Assembly (NCBI RefSeq): GCF_028389875.1
Contig: NC_084664.1
Coordinates: 39,504,323-39,568,322, forward strand
DNA from: Rhea pennata
Lineage: Eukaryota; Chordata; Aves; Rheiformes; Rheidae
Direction of reading: 5' to 3'
DNA length: 64,000 bases
The notes beneath the pieces are model-generated. The model saw nothing but the letters and a program-made list of their open reading frames with translations. It searched no databases and was not told the origin of the DNA. A program made the position numbers and the translations under genes. Of the stretch, positions 24,731 through 39,782 are shown one piece after another; the stretch's first letter is position 1, and every line of letters starts with the position of its first letter.

Positions 24731-26191
24731 CTCTCCCTTATTTGAGTGCACAGTGTTCCTATGGTTTCTCCCACAGAGGATGCATCATCTTAAACTGTGT
24801 GCTACTCAATACTTAATGTTTTTTTTTTAGCTACTAACATCAAAGTCGTAAAAAAGTTTTAAATTAAATTGCCAACAGTGTAGTTCCTTTTTGGTTTAGA
24901 TAAAGCCTTCTTCCATTACATGCTTGCTCTGCTTCTAGTTTTGGCAAATCCTCTTGGAATTCTCCTTCCCAGAATTAGCCTCTCTAGGGAGATACAAGCT
25001 TTATATTCTTTTATTTACCCATCTATTAGCCCTATAAAAAAAGAAAACTGTCTTCAGTTTTTAAAATGATGGGAATGATTTGATGTCCTCTGTATGTGAG
25101 AGAAAGAAAGATTATTTTCCTCATTTTTGTTGCCTTTTTCTCTTTTCAAGGAGTTCAGGGTAGCCTCTTATTACTAGAAAATGCTTGCTGGCTGAATCCA
25201 TAAACGAAATTCTTGCATTGAACTTGGATACCTGTGGCTATCTCACGTTAGATATTTGAATTACTTCTTTATGCTCAATAGGGTGGTGAATGTGGTGTGT
25301 GTGTTAGAGGTGAAAACTGAGCAAAAAACTGTTCAGTGATTGTGCGTAGTGTTTGTAATACAAGGATGTGAACTGATAAAATCCCATTGAACCAGAAGGC
25401 CCTCATCAAGTCATTGTGAATCATTTGGAACTAGAGAATATTCTGCTTAAATCAAAACAATATCATCATCCCTAAAAGCTGAGGTCACACTAGATGATGT
25501 CTTCCACAGTTTCTGGTTAGGATTCAGGCTCTATTACTGGCATGGTTTTGCATAGATGACGTTCTAAATCTGGTTGCTTAGAATAGGGGAAGCTTTGCCC
25601 AAAGGGTTCACAGCAAATTTATTTATTTATTGAATGAGTGAGAATTCGTTTGTTACTTTTGATACTAGTTGGAGGCTTTGGACTGTGTTTTTTGTCAGGA
25701 CAAATAATGTACCTTTCTTCTAAGGAAAATATGTGGAATGGTTAGTTCCTTGGAAGACTGGTGGACATGCACATTCTGACTAGAGCACTAGAAGCCACAG
25801 ATAATTTGAAAGCAGAGTCTAGGAAAAAACAATCTGGACTGTGACTGGTTAGACTAAAGAAATGACAGTTTCTGGAGTACCGAGAAGAAGTTTGGAAACT
25901 CTTTGGCAACACATCTGTTGAACAGCATGGTGAAAAGATTCTCTCTAATTTAGGAATCTGAAATTATTTCTGTCACTTTACAGGAATGTGTACAGATTAG
26001 GTATAAAAGTAATGAGAATACATACGAAGAAGAAACTGAAATGGTAGATTTTCTTAGTCACATCCATTATGTTGCTTGTTCTGCAATATTTTCTTCTTGG
26101 CTATTCTTTCTCTGTCCTTTTGATTAATCTTTTATATACAACAAAGGCAGTGATATTGGTCCCAAGAAGGTGTTAGTGAAGAAACCTTCTG

Positions 26192-26325
26192 CAGAAAACA
26201 GAGCTGGAAAGGACCTTGAAGTTACCCATGGTATTCCCATATCCTGAAGTAGAATCATCAGAGTAATACACTTTTCCGATATGATTACATGCCTTACCTT
26301 GCAAGCATGCTTTGTTTGTTTTTTG
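26192..26325 (-). mobile_element. Decayed CR1-type LINE 3' fragment
   Basis: The + strand 'acagagctggaaaggaccttgaag' matches the start of the reverse-complemented CR1 3' UTR in older subfamilies (agagctggaagggacctnga). The following 'gattacatgccttaccttgc' is compatible with the next conserved stretch (gtttgtctaacctgctct). It is highly diverged, so the subfamily is not assignable by eye. Confidence 0.45.
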
Positions 26326-26329
26326 GTGT

Positions 26330-29300
26330 GTGTTTTAGTCTGTTCTTCTGTTGTTTTTTAAATAGACTAGTAGTACTTCCTTTTGTGTTCGATGATGAGC
26401 GTAGCAGGTATGATAGGTCTGGCATCAGAAAACTTACAAAATACAGCTAATGCAGCTTTTGAAAAGTGACTGTTTTAGGTGCTTAACGGTTCTGTGTAGT
26501 ACTGAATCCTAGGTGTTTCAGTCCATTCTAAGTTAAACATATATTAATTAAAAATTGTGGCTCAATTGCTGAAAAGGATTGAATTACTATAAAGCTGGTA
26601 CAGCACGCTTTATCTGCCATCCTTTAAATTTCCTTGACTACCTGCTAATACCAGTTTCACTCTCTTCTGCAGTCTTATGTGCCTCTTTTCTTCATTTTGT
26701 CAATTGAGAATAGTGAGAGATACTAATGACAAAGCTTAAGGTTATTTTGTATTTTCAGTACTACCAAGAAAAAAAAGGCGGGCCATGGTCATTTGGGAAA
26801 GGGTGGTACTCCACTCCTGTCACTGATGGGCAGCTGAAATCTTAATGTGTTTTTTGAAGGACGCCTTTGTTATAGATAGTTGACTTAATACAACTTATAG
26901 GTAAAACTTAAGTGTACTATCTTTGTGTAAACAAAAGGTTTTTGATTCTCATAGTTGTAGTTCAGTGTATTCAAAGGTTTTAAAAATCTAAACGATTAAA
27001 TGCTTACAGGAAATGTGAGAATGACTTGAACTAGTTTTATTGTCTCTAACTACGTTGGCACAAATAGGTTCAATTTTATACATGAATGATTTTAAATTAA
27101 GTGAAAGATACACCAAGTGCTAAATTAGCATTAATTAAATTGGCATGCATCTATTGCTACTTTCTGGAGCCATCAGAATGTTGCCAGCTGAAGTGCACTT
27201 TGGTGGCGTGTGAACCTGTATTTACATTCTGACTAATGTTTCTTTGGATATTTTACAAAACAAAAGGCTTTGCTAATTTTACTTCCATATGATTACAGAG
27301 CTCAATATGTGAAATCAGAAGGAAAGAGGAAGCCTTTTTGCTGTAACAGAACTTGCACACTGGTTTATGGTGTCATGTAGTAGCCTTGTGTGCAGTAGCT
27401 GAACAGGCCAGCAAATGGGTCATCAGAAGGCTTGAGAAATAGACAGCTGGGAAGGCAGCCGCAGGCAGCCGACCTTACTGATTGGAAAAATACATTCCTG
27501 AGCTTGGCATTTGAGTTTGCCAATGCCAAAAATATCTTTGAATGGTCTACTGAAATACATTCAAAGACAAGAGCTCAAAAAAAAGCACAATATTAATACT
27601 ACAAATAGGAAGAGGCAGTGCCAAAGTAGAGTTGAATTGAGGTACTATCTTTGAGCCTGTTTTCTTCATAACTGCAGTACTGTAGAAGATGAAACTGTGG
27701 AGTTATAGACCATGTTTCATTCACAGCATATAGAAATTAAAGAGAAGGGATTGTTGTGCAAACATTCACTATCAAAAAGGTTTTGGTCAACTTTTACTGA
27801 AGTACCAAATAGTTGGGTTTGTTTGGATATAGCTAGGGAAAGCGTATTGGTCCTGATGTCTTCAAACAGGAGTGACAGCCTTCTCTTGCTTTAAGATTTA
27901 GAATAGAGAAGAGCAGTTGAATTGTTCATGTGGGAACAAATATTTTTTACTATTAAAAAAAAAATTAAGTTTTTATTTAACCTGTTTTTCTTCTTACTGG
28001 TCTTGCACTGCTTCATTGCTATAATTTAACATATAAAACTTGTCAAAGTTAAAGTGAATGTGGCAAGAACATACCCGTTCTTAATTAGCATCCATCTAGA
28101 ATTTGGGAGAATGGTGGCGGTGGTACAGAACAAGACACTTTGACTAACTTGAGCTATATTTCTGCTAGATTATAGTGCTGATGTCTAGTACTGTGTTCTT
28201 AGTCTTGGAAATAGTAAATTATTTTATCTTTGTAATGTTTTAAAGTTTAAAAATAGAAGATAATGCTCAATAGATAAGCTAGAACAGGAAATGTGAAATA
28301 ATTTGTGTTGTAGAATGTTAAAGAACCAATTGGATTTTGTTGTTTCAGCACTGAAATGAAGAAACCAAAGAGTAGCAGTATTGAACTATGTACTCGCTGA
28401 AGTATAAGCAAGCAGCTGTTACATAGCTCAGTGTTAAATACAAAAGAGCAAGGGTCATACCAGTAAAAGCAAAAAATTAACTTCCTTTATTGTGTGGGAG
28501 AATTTTTGCATGTCATGTACTCAAATTAAGACCTGACCTGAAAGGCAGTGTTTGTAGATTCCAAGTAATAAGATAACATTGAACATAACTCTTTTTTTGC
28601 ATTGTCTCCGTAGATGTAACTCTGATCAGTTGAGTCCCTCCCTATTCTATTTACCTATGGAAGGAAACTTTTATCTAGATCAGCTGGATGGCCTGGTTGT
28701 TTTCTTGAAGTCCAAAACAGTAAGAAAATTGCAGATGAGAGCGTCAGTATCTTGTTTTCAAAGAAAGTGGCATAAGCAAAATCTCTCTGGATTGCAAGAG
28801 TGTAGAGTTTAAAGGCATTTCACTTGAAATTAAAAATGCAACTTTTCCATTTCATTTGAACTTTTTATCAGTGAGTTTTGATATGTAGGCAGGACCAGTG
28901 TGTTAGTAAAACACAGTAAATTTGTAGAAAAGTCAGTCAAGCTTGAAGAGAAGTAGGTAATTCTTAAGTTGCTTGGATGTAATTCATAAAATTAAAATGC
29001 CAGAATACACAAACAGAATGACCACTATTCATTTTTTTTTTCTAAAAAGTTTTACACTGTTACGGACAGTAGCAAGCTGCAGCAGTCAAGTAACTACACA
29101 AATATTGTCAGTTCCTGGTCACAGTACAAATATACCTTTGAAAGGAGTAAACAAAACATGATCTTTTGTTGCAGAATTACTTGGCTGTTACACAGATATT
29201 CATAGCTACTGCTTATTAGCAGGTACTTACTCCACAGAGTAAGAGTCAAAGTACTTAAGTATTGCTATTTATAATGGTGCCTGAGCAGCACCATTCTAAT

Positions 29301-31990
29301 GTTAATGCATTTACCTCACAAGAGACTTGTGTGCCGGGAAAATGCTGTTACACTTGTTCTATGAATAGTTTCTAGAACTTGAGTTTCATTCCACTGTTGT
29401 GTTGTTTTTCCAGAAACGTGGCCCAAAGTTTAGTTTAGCTACCCTGTGAAACATTGCTGAGGAGTCATAGCTCCTTCTCTTTCTTCCTCTCTTTTCCTTG
29501 TGAAGACTTCTACAAGTTGCCTCTGTCTTTTCCTCTGGTTCTGTAATCTTCCAGGTCAAGCAAACTACTTCTTCATCTTCATCAACTTACACAAAATCCA
29601 ATCATTTTTGTACTCCTGAATCCTACCGTTATTTTGTCTCTCTTCTTAGAATCTTGCTTAAATTCTTCATACAAGTAAATAGGCAAAATGAATATGGCTT
29701 CTGTCATCTTGGTTACCAGTGCTGCTGGTTTCCCGGTGGTTGTCCTCTTATTGTCACTCTACTGACTCTAGTGATAAAAAACCCTCTTGCATCTTTTGCT
29801 TCTCCATGTACTGTTTTCCTTTTATTTTATCACTTTCCTAGATTCTGCTGCTACCAATGAACTCCCCTTAAGACATCTTGCCCCTCTAAGTAAAAAACTA
29901 TGTTCTCTCTACTAAGTCTTTTCTGTGTGCCCAGTCAACAATGAAAGGGAGTATGCCTGTACATGATTTGGTACTAAAGGGTCTGGTAGCTTATTATACC
30001 ATAAAAAAGCTGATCATGAATGACATATTTAACCTTATTTCTTGTTTAGTTGTTTTTATAAGAGTGCAAAATAAAATCTATAGACTCTTGATTTATTTTT
30101 GTAAACTCTAGGACTGACAATTTTTAATTACTATTTTCAGGTTTCCTCCCTGATAGTACATTTAGACACTGTCACAGCCTATTATAGCAATAAGTTGTTT
30201 AATTGACATCCACTTCTGTTTAAACTTTGGAAGACAGTGTAGAGATGATGTCTCCTCCTATTACTGTCCTTTTGGAATTAGCTAAATGTGTACAAACCAT
30301 TGTAATCTCTCACCCAGGAGTGGAATAAATTTGCACAGATAGTTCTGTAGTCAGTGCTTGCAGTAACTGTTAGTATTTGCTTAGATTTTATAGTATGGCA
30401 ACTGGAAATGACTATATAACTGAGAGAAATTAGTTACTTACGAAGTAGCAGGTTGTACCAGTTGTCAGTAATGATAGGCACAATATGTAGCAGTAACATA
30501 AGCAGCTAGCTTTTGTAATGTATTTAGGTAAGTATACTACCCAGATTTTATAAAGTAGTAAAGCTTAAAATATATTTGTTTTGGTCCTGTTGACATTGTG
30601 GTTTTCTTCCTTTTTTTTTTCCTGGTGTGTATATATAGTTAAACAAAATTACAGATATGATTTGAAGATACTCTTACTGCGTTAAACTATTCAATGGTTG
30701 AGTTATTGTCTTCAGAGCTGCACTGTGCTATTTATGTAGAATATTATGCTTTGCTGGGATCCTTGTAAGTAGGGAATTCTAGTGTTATGTTTTAGAAGCT
30801 ATTAGTAATAAAAATGTGAATTTAACCAGGTGATATACAGTGCAGTGTCAGAAAAATGGATAGAAAATTGATTTTCATATTTCCAAGTGTAAATGAATGA
30901 ATTTAAATCAATTGCTCATTATTACTAAGATCTTTAATACAAACTTCTAAATTAATACAAATATTTAAATATCTTCATTAAAATAGAACTCTAAAAATGT
31001 TTTTGAATTGATGCTAACTTTTTTAAAGGTATCTCTGTAATAGTTCATTTATTTGTGGGATATCTTTGTTCTATTAAGAAAAAAACAACTTTCTAACAAT
31101 TTACACCACGTTGTGACACATTCTTGAGTAAAATGTGGGGTTCAGGCACATTTCTTACTGTTTTTGTAAGCAGCTGCTGTTTTTTGTTGTTTTTTGTTTC
31201 GTTGTTAGTGGTCTCAGGAAATCACTTCTACCCCTCCAGATCTGAGCAATTGTACATTTCATGCGAGCTCTGTTACTCTTATGTATTCTGGAACTAACAT
31301 ACTGGGAATTGTCTGAATTGCCCCAATATCCCAAAGACTTCCATCCCATTAGATAGTAAATCCTTTTTTGTGTATCGGATTGTTAAGATCTGTATCACTA
31401 GAAGAAGGGAGTAATTGCTTTCCAGGCATTGATTGTGCTGACTGTCCCTATATCAGTATCGATAGGCAGTGTAATACTAAAATTGGACTATGTCCATTAC
31501 TGATTACTTAGCAAGTACTACTACTACAGTTATCCCTGTTTCTCTGAATACTTCTTGACTGTGTTTGCTAGTGATGCAGCCATAAGTTTTGAATAGCTAG
31601 ATTTGTGACATTTGGTATAGTCAAATCTGAGTCAGGTGAAGAGAACTCTGTAATAAAAAATTATATAAATTAATTACTAATGCAAATGTAAAATTACTAT
31701 TAGAATATATGAAAATTTTTTAAAAAGCTTCAAATTATGGTTCATATGATTCTAAAGTATTTTTAAAGTAAGATTCCTGAGATTCTAAACTATTATTGCA
31801 TTCTGCTGCAGCCATGGAGAAGTTGGATTGAGTTGTCTAACCTTTTTCAGCTGCAAACATGTACTAAAAGATGACTGCATTTTTCATCTTTTAAGAAATA
31901 AGGTTCCTGTTTTGAGATTGATGTTGTACTTGACTGGTAAAGTTCTCTGACCTCATGTGAGAGTAATGAAGTTCCTTTTTGGCCTTACAG
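26330..31990. other. Intronic stretch without recognised genes
   Basis: No exon, RNA gene or well-preserved repeat seen. The pyrimidine-rich part around 29330-29900 has several short open frames with no domain signal. Confidence 0.55.
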
Positions 31991-31994
31991 CTGA

Positions 31995-32090
31995 GGAAAT
32001 TCCAGAGCCTGGAACTTGTTGCCAGAAGAGGTGGTGATGACTGTTAACTTTGCCACATTCAGGAAGTAATCCAAAATAATTTCTTCTTTT
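31995..32090 (+). mobile_element. Possible CR1 fragment, very diverged
   Basis: The text 'gagcctggaacttgttgccagaagaggtggtga' resembles the forward CR1 3' UTR segment 'cactggaacaggctgcccagagaggtggtgga'. Similarity fades within a few dozen bases either side, so this is a tentative call. Confidence 0.35.
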
Positions 32091-33167
32091 AGATTTTTAG
32101 AACATAAAGCTCTCATTTGCAAATCCATTTTAAAGGCAGGAAATAAATGTTAAGGATACTTTTTGATAATAGGAAAGTAGAATCGAAAAGGAGCATTTGT
32201 GATGCAATTTTTAGTTTCAGTCTTTGTTTTTTTTTTGGAGGCATTGGGAAGGCCCAAACCTGTTATGAGAGTTGTATACATTCATATGTGGATGGGAAGA
32301 AATAGAAATTGGTAAATTGATTATACTTAGGATTAACATGCAAAAGCTGTGGACAGTATGAGGACTCTATTGTCTTCTGACAAGAATCTAGTTTTTGGAG
32401 TAATTCTTCAATGATTTTTTTCTGACAAAGTCAGAAGTAATAATGCTTGGGTATTTGTTAAGGAGCTCATGCTGAATTGTTGTTGAAGCTGTTTGGAAAT
32501 GAACCAAAGCATGTAATTGGTTTTAATATATCTCATTACCTATTAGCAGCAATCAAACCTCAGATGTGCCATTTTCTGCCTGGAATGAGTAGCACTGGCT
32601 CTTAAATGCATACAGCTAATTTATTTTGCAAACTAAGTCAGGTCATTAGCTTCCCATATTTTTATTCTTAGCTAACTACAATTTGTAAAACTCAAAATAC
32701 CTCACTAATAGTAGCACTAAGATAAAAAAAGGCTTTTAAAACTGCATTTGTAGTTCCATTGATTATAAATTCTAATGTAAAATTGCAGTAGCACAGGCTT
32801 TCAAATTAGTCTGACATGTTCCAAACTGCATTTACTTCATGATAAAAACACTCCAAAAACATGAGAGATAAGTCATTGCACTGTGGTATCCTGCTGAACC
32901 CAGAGAAAATTTTGATACTCTACAGTCAATTTTACAGCTCAAACAGAAAAGGATATGCTTTATTTATAGGATGATACACCATGAGGATATTCTGGGGCTG
33001 ATGAGAGATTTCTGATTACCATCTGCTGTGACTACTCAAGTTTCAGAGTAGATTAACTATGTATACTGAGACTGTAAGACCCTAAATCCAGCTATAGGCT
33101 TTTTAACAGCAGCTATGTAAAGTGGACTATGTAAAATCTCCTTGCGTACAATGTCTAGATCCTTGTC

Positions 33168-33223
33168 AAAAAAAAAAAAAAAAAAAAAAAGAGAGAGAGA
33201 GAGAAAAGAAAAAAAAAAAGAAA
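33168..33223 (+). repeat. A23, (GA)n, A-rich compound tract
   Basis: A run of A (33168-33190) leads into about seven GA units and then another A-rich stretch, giving an all-purine tract of more than 50 bases. Confidence 0.95.
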
Positions 33224-36200
33224 ACCCCAAACAAATGAACGAAAACCCCACTTGGTGTCTGGAATTTACAGTTAAAGATAAAATTTCTTAGTCAAACAAC
33301 AGATTTTTGTTGGAACTCATTAAATGTAACTTTTATTGTTAGAGGAGATGAAACAGAAAATTGAATCTCTTGGCTCTGAAGGTGAGACGGTGGCCAAAAT
33401 TGCTCTGCAGGATTTTGCCAAATCAGCAGTAGCAGTTTTGCTGATATAAAAAAAGCTGGAGATGAGGGTAGATCATATTTCTATTTGAAAATCTAAACTT
33501 AGAACACATGATTCATTTCAGAGTATAAGATTCTTGAACATTTGACTTACCTTGTGTTCCTTACCAGAAAGATGCTTGTATTTTGTGTGTAGTAAAAAAA
33601 ATGGGACTTAGTTTTCTAAACATACGTATCAAATTTTACAATTACAATGGTTAAATTCTCCTGTTAAGCCATGCTCTTGAGAGGCAGCTGTATAAGTAGC
33701 TATAGCTATGTTGACTAGTTTATCAGTTGTTACCAAATGATGTATATATAGCAGCTGAATTTTTCCCCACTTTTTCCAGGTGAGAAGTATTAGCTTGTGT
33801 CTCTCTCTTTCTGACACCCTTTTTAAGGAAACTTGCAGAAACATAATTAAGATATGTTTGTTCTTCTTTTTCAAATTTAATTAAAATAGGCTAGTATATT
33901 CAAAAGCTCTAAGTAGGTGAACATTTAAAAGTCTTTGCATAATCCGTGTGTTCTTAGAGAAAGATAGTCTGAAAAGCAGCCATTTCTGGTTCCAAAACAA
34001 GAAAATTAATCAAAAGGATATTCAAGGAGACAATTTCAAGACCCAGTGTAACTTTTTTTGCATTGGTTATTAGCCTGTCATATTTTCATGCTTGACTGTT
34101 GTCATACAGTCTTCTATGGAGAATTCACTACTACTTTTGTGGGGGGATTTTTGCTACTGATATAGGATGATAATGCAGCTCTGGTACTAGTAAAGTTTTA
34201 TAATATTTTCTTGAACCGTACTACAGAATTATAGCACAATTAAAGTAGTTTCTTAAATAGATGTTGGCTTCCTGCAATCCACTGCATCCTTGCTGACTCC
34301 TAACCCCTGATTACTCTATCAGTCGAACCCTTTTACCTTGACAAGGGAGTAGCAGAGCTACTATGAGAAGCAAGCGTGAACTTCTTACGGTCTTCAGTAT
34401 TTAATTTCAGTATTCTTAAAACAGCTGTGATAGGAAAAAGAATATATTGTGCTTATTTTGGCACCGTGCTTTTCCAGCCTAATTTTAGCATGAGCAAACA
34501 CAGGTTTTGTAAAGGCTGTAAACTTAAAATATATGTTCAGAGAGCTATCTGTCTTTTTGTGCTTTTAACTGCCGTGGTTGATTGATTAATGTTTGTGGTG
34601 GGATCCAGGGCCTTGTGAGTGGTAGTTAGAGGGCTTTTGTGGTTAAGAATTGGGCAAGTATTTTTAAATGAAAAACACTAGCTAGCTTTTGCAAAATGGG
34701 TGGTAATCTTTCTGGCAAGCTAAACTAGAATTAACAGAGTAAGAACACGTTTTTACTGTTCACTAAGGGACTTGCTTTCTAACTTCATATTACTGCTCAG
34801 TTAATAAAAAAGATTATTTTCAATCTTTCTTGCACTCTTAGTTGCCGAGGAGCAATCAGATTACAATATTGGAAAGTGTAAAATGAAAAAATTTCACAAC
34901 AGTATTTTAGGCAGCACTGTGTTCTGAAAATAATGAATACTATACTGTGAAGATTTTTGTAGAGTCTGCAAGAAAAAGAAACCCTATGAAGTAAGCTTAT
35001 ATTGTACATGTCAAGATAATTTCCTAGAGAATCGACTGATGAAGACTATGGAACCTGTGAAGGACAGAATCATTTAAATATTTTCTAAAAATGGACAGAA
35101 CAAGCTAGTTCATGTAATTTTAAGACTATTGAGTCTAATTCTGTTTAGTTGCACTGCATAAGAAATCTAGAGTACTTGCTTTTAACTTTTGATTCAAAGC
35201 AGGTTAACAAGGAGAACCTGAGTACTATTCTGCAGCTGGTAATTAGAGAATGGTTAAGCAAAAAAAATAGTTTCTGTTGGTGGAATTAGAGACAGTTTGT
35301 GATGGGGTAGAAATGTCAGCAATTTTGGAAGCAAAAGTATTATTCAAAAAGTGGAACGGATATTCTTAAGTTATTTTTCTAAATTTCAGGTTTTGCATGG
35401 AATCTCTTATAAAATTGCTACATGTGTTTTATAAGAACTCCTAGAAGACCTCAGCTAGTATTTCATTTTGCTGGTGTTTTACACACACAAATTGCCAAAA
35501 CACTTAGGCAGTACACAATAGTATACAATACACAATAGAACTTACCTAAGAAATTTAATTGAAGACAAACAGGCAAATAGGTCATTGAGTTTGATTCATG
35601 TCTAAAAGTGGGATAATATGTTTGATTACAGCTGCTACCTTTATTAATTGCCTTGTAATTAACGTAATTGTTTTCCTATATAATCATTCCTATAAAAATA
35701 CCCTTACTTATTCTACTGTAGTTTCTGTTCATTTGTGGATGTAATCTCTACAGGGTTAAAATCATTCCAAAGCATTGCTTACATAGCAGACATAATCTTC
35801 AAATCAAATAGTTTTCTCTTTGTCTGCTCTGTGAGAACAAGCAATTCTTAATTTGTCAGTCTGTGAAAATCATAGGCTTTCTTTGGACTGTAGAGAAAAT
35901 ACAGAAAAGTAAGTAATATACACGAAGAATGAAAGCCATAATAATATATGTCGTTGGAGCAACTGCTATGTTGAGGTGTTTGTATGGGTATGTATGTGTG
36001 TATATTATGTGTATGCATACATAAATATATGCAAACACTTTTTTGTCATCCTAAAATTTCAAAACTTAGTCACTATTTTTAAATAAAACTTGGCAGGGAT
36101 AGAAGTTAACCATAGTTACCTTCCATATGGCATATACTTACAGACAAAGTTAAAGGAATCATTTAAATGAATCAGATATATAAAATATATGTATATACAC

Positions 36201-38578
36201 ATCATGTTTATCACATTATTCTCAGGAGGTCTTTGGTATGTGTTGTTACAGACATTACATTTACTTGCCTTCTTTAAAGGAGTGCAGCAACCTGTAGTAC
36301 AATAATAAATTGTCTCAGTTCTTATGTCTGATTTCTTTGCTCTGTTTACCACCTGTGCTTTCTCCCAAAATACTTTACTTAGTCTGTATTATGACTAGTA
36401 AACCTACACTTCATCAGAGTACAGACTTAAATTTATCTTCCTTTGTCAGTGGGATACCCTGCCAACAAAAAATTTATGCTTCAAAAATGCCAATCATCTA
36501 CACACCTAGGTAATGATTCTCACTAACTGTAAAGTACTGGAAAAATCAACTTGCAGTATGTTTTGATTAAGTTTTAAAAGCCTATTCTGAAATCAGAGCA
36601 TTAATAGATGGGACAAATAGTATGCAAGCTTTCTATAAAATTTTGATGCGATCATATTGGTACCATTAATGATAATGAACACAAAGCACATAATATAGGA
36701 GACACATATACCTGTGCAGGTATTTGGCAGGATTCAGGGGCTTCTGTTGTTTCTTAAAGTGGAAATTATATGGAAGAAGGCTATTTGCCATGCGTTTTAT
36801 TGTTTTTGTTTTTGCATGCACATATGCGTGCATGTACATATTATACTCCTCTGTTCATTTAGCATAGAACATGATGTACTGTTCTTAAGAATCGTAACTT
36901 GGTCTCAACTGTAAAAACAGGTCCTTTGCTCTTTAAGAAACCTCTGAACCTCTATTGAAATGTTTTGGACTCTAATAAATAAGGTGTGAATAACAGTTAT
37001 TTTAATGTTGAAAATGAAAAGGGTAAAAAAACAGAGTATTCAATTTTTTTCTTAAGCATTTTTTTGAATAAGTAGAAAAACTTTGAGAGAAAAGTCTTTA
37101 CTTTTAATGTAAATAATAAAAAAACCCTGTAAATATAAAAAAGTATAAATATAAAAATATATATAAATATCAGTCTTTGGAGAGTGTAATGATCATTTTT
37201 TCCTCTACTGTCACTGACTTGAAGAAACAGGAATAGCTGTTTTGAAATTGGTTTCACTACTATGCTGTCTTCTATCTGCAGCTCTGAATTGAGAAGTGTG
37301 CCAAAATTGTTACCAATTGTCTCAATGTGTTTTGCTGATATTTTTGTAAATAAAAGAACTCTACTGGATTGTTCTACTAAACTTACAGCATTTGCTGCAA
37401 ATGTGCATTTTCTTCAGATTACATAATTTCTAGGCTAGTCTCCTTCCAGAAACAAGACATAATAAAGAGAAGATACTGCTGTTCTGTATCCCAGATTACA
37501 TAATACTATTTTAAAAAAGGCTTATAAAATACAATTGTATCTATAGTTAAAAAGGAGCCAATGTGCATGGTACATTGCCACTGGTTTTCATCTACAGTGA
37601 ACATAATTTCTTTCAATTATCTACTCTGAACCATTTGAAAATTAATCTTTTATGTGAAGCAGATGTGAAAAATGGCCAGGTGCACATAAATTGTTTCAGT
37701 TAAAACAAGGAAAATTGCCTATTGTTAGTTTATGTCAATAAAATCTTGTAGGGAGTATTTGAAATTTCCAGTAGACCATCTACTAAAGCAGCCAATAATG
37801 TGGCAGAGGAAGATTCTTTAGTAAAAGAGATTTATGACCTTCCTTTCAATAAAATTTAGGCCTCTACATATAGTTTTTGTACAGAGTGTCTAGGGGACAT
37901 TTGGAGAAAAATTCTTACCTTGCTCTTCCAGTTTGAAGGCTTGTATTTCAAATGCTTCCGCTCAGTTCATATGAATGCAAGTGTAAATGTTTACAAGGTG
38001 ATGATCTGGCTAAACAGTTTTAAGTAAGACTTAGCTAAGAATCCCTACGGTTTCTTAAAACTTCATCGTTTCATTTACCGTTTGTATTATAACTACTTCT
38101 GACTGTTTAGAGTTCTCTGATTTGTCAAATGATAATTAAGCTTTCTGTTATGCATGAAGTATGTAGCTCAGCGATTTTCTGCTGTTGGGTACTGCTTTAG
38201 CTACTAGGTCTTGGGATTCATGGCAAATTGGTAAATCTGTATAAATGTAAATTAGCTTGTCCTATTTATTCTCTAGTATCTTAAGATACAGCTATGTGTC
38301 ATCATCAGTACTGACTTTCTACATTTTTTTCCTGAAAGAATATTAGCCAGTCTAGAAAACTGAATTTTGTATCTGCTTTGGTCTTCTCTGCTTATGTCTG
38401 CTGTGCTTGCTTAAAACACTCAAATAAGACTAAATACTTCTTTGGTATTCATTTTGATTTACCAGAAACTTACTCATTTCATATGTATATTCAGAAAACG
38501 CAGAATAGTAAATTGTCAACTGATTGTGAATGTAAGTTTGTATTTGCTGTATGGATATGGATCACATCCCAATAGATC

Positions 38579-38596
38579 CAAAAAAAAAAAAAAAAA
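38579..38596 (+). repeat. Poly-A tract
   Basis: A run of about 18 A with no recognised retroposon body upstream. Confidence 0.9.
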
Positions 38597-39703
38597 TGTA
38601 TAGTACCTCTGATTTGGAAAGTAATTGAAATTTAAGCTGAATGCAAAAATATTTTGCAATCTCACATGAACTGAAATATTTTTTAGCTCAAAGAACTGAA
38701 TACAAAGTTGTTCTTACAGAAAAATGGTGCAAATTTGTCTGATGCCTAAAAATGGCTATAAAGAAGTAAATTAGGAAGTTCTGTGTGGCAGTGTAACTTA
38801 CTGTATGAGCACTTAAACAGATGAGAAAACGCCCTATTTTTTACTGTGTTTTCTCAATGTGTGTAGTCTTTTCTCTCATATGAAACCTATTATCAGGCTT
38901 TTACAAAGCCAGCGAGAGAGTAATGTTTTATATGGAGCTGCTGTCTAGAATGCTCAGACAATGAACAGTTCATTTGATTTTTAAAGTTCTCTGATGATTA
39001 CAAGGTAATGATTTTAAGGTTTTTTCTTTTATGGTTGTGAGATCCATACAGATCATACCTCCTTATTTACCTGAAAAAATATAACTGAAGGGCAATGAGG
39101 TATACAGTAAACTAGTCACATGGACACCAGAGTTCAGTCCAAAGGTTCCTGGTTGCGTTTATGAAAGTTAGATTGTTCTATGATGGGATCATGTTTCAAC
39201 CCTAGTTTCCTAAGGAAGTAAGTTGTTGCATCTGCCTGCCACTGGCGTATTTCTACCAAATATAGCTGAAGCATAGGGGTCTAAGACATAACTTCATTTC
39301 TGTAAATTGCATTTACAGTTGGCTAGAGAAGAAAGAGCCTGGTCATTCTCTGCTTAGTAACTAAGGTCATCGTTATCCATTTCATTTGGTGGTGGCTTAC
39401 TGACAAAACAGTACATCTGTATCACCTGGGCATTTAGCAGGTGCAGTTCCGAATGGGCAGTAACATATGCTGTCTCTCGGCTGTTCAGCAAGTTAATAAA
39501 GTGGAGTATGAGAGAAAAGCTGAAGGTATTTTAAGAATAGGATTATGGGAAAGGAGTATTGCTCTTACTGCCAAATGGGAATTTTACAAACTCCTTTCTG
39601 TAAAAGTGGTGACGAAGAGTAGGGATGTGATGGAAATCTAGATTTATAGCAGTTTTGGAACTTGGGAATGTGGGAAGACATGGAAGTATTCCAGTTGAGG
39701 GTG

Positions 39704-39782
39704 TTTCTTTCTTTTTTTCTTTTTTTTTTTTTCTTTCTTTCTTTTCTCTCCTCCCTTGCCCCCCTTCCTTATTTTCCCCTTT
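39704..39782 (+). repeat. Polypyrimidine tract
   Basis: Roughly 75 bases of T and C with very few purines, including T-rich and CCTCCC-type parts. Its reverse complement produces a spurious Lys-rich frame. Confidence 0.85.

Larger units (their letters stand above)
13950..26180. other. Intronic stretch without recognised genes
   Basis: AT-rich DNA with no supported exon. A moderately GC-richer block at about 16330-16900 has overlapping minus-strand frames (16447-16710 and 16643-16879). A second such block lies at 24340-24730. Neither shows a known domain. T/A runs occur at 19352-19378 and 20390-20410. Confidence 0.55.
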
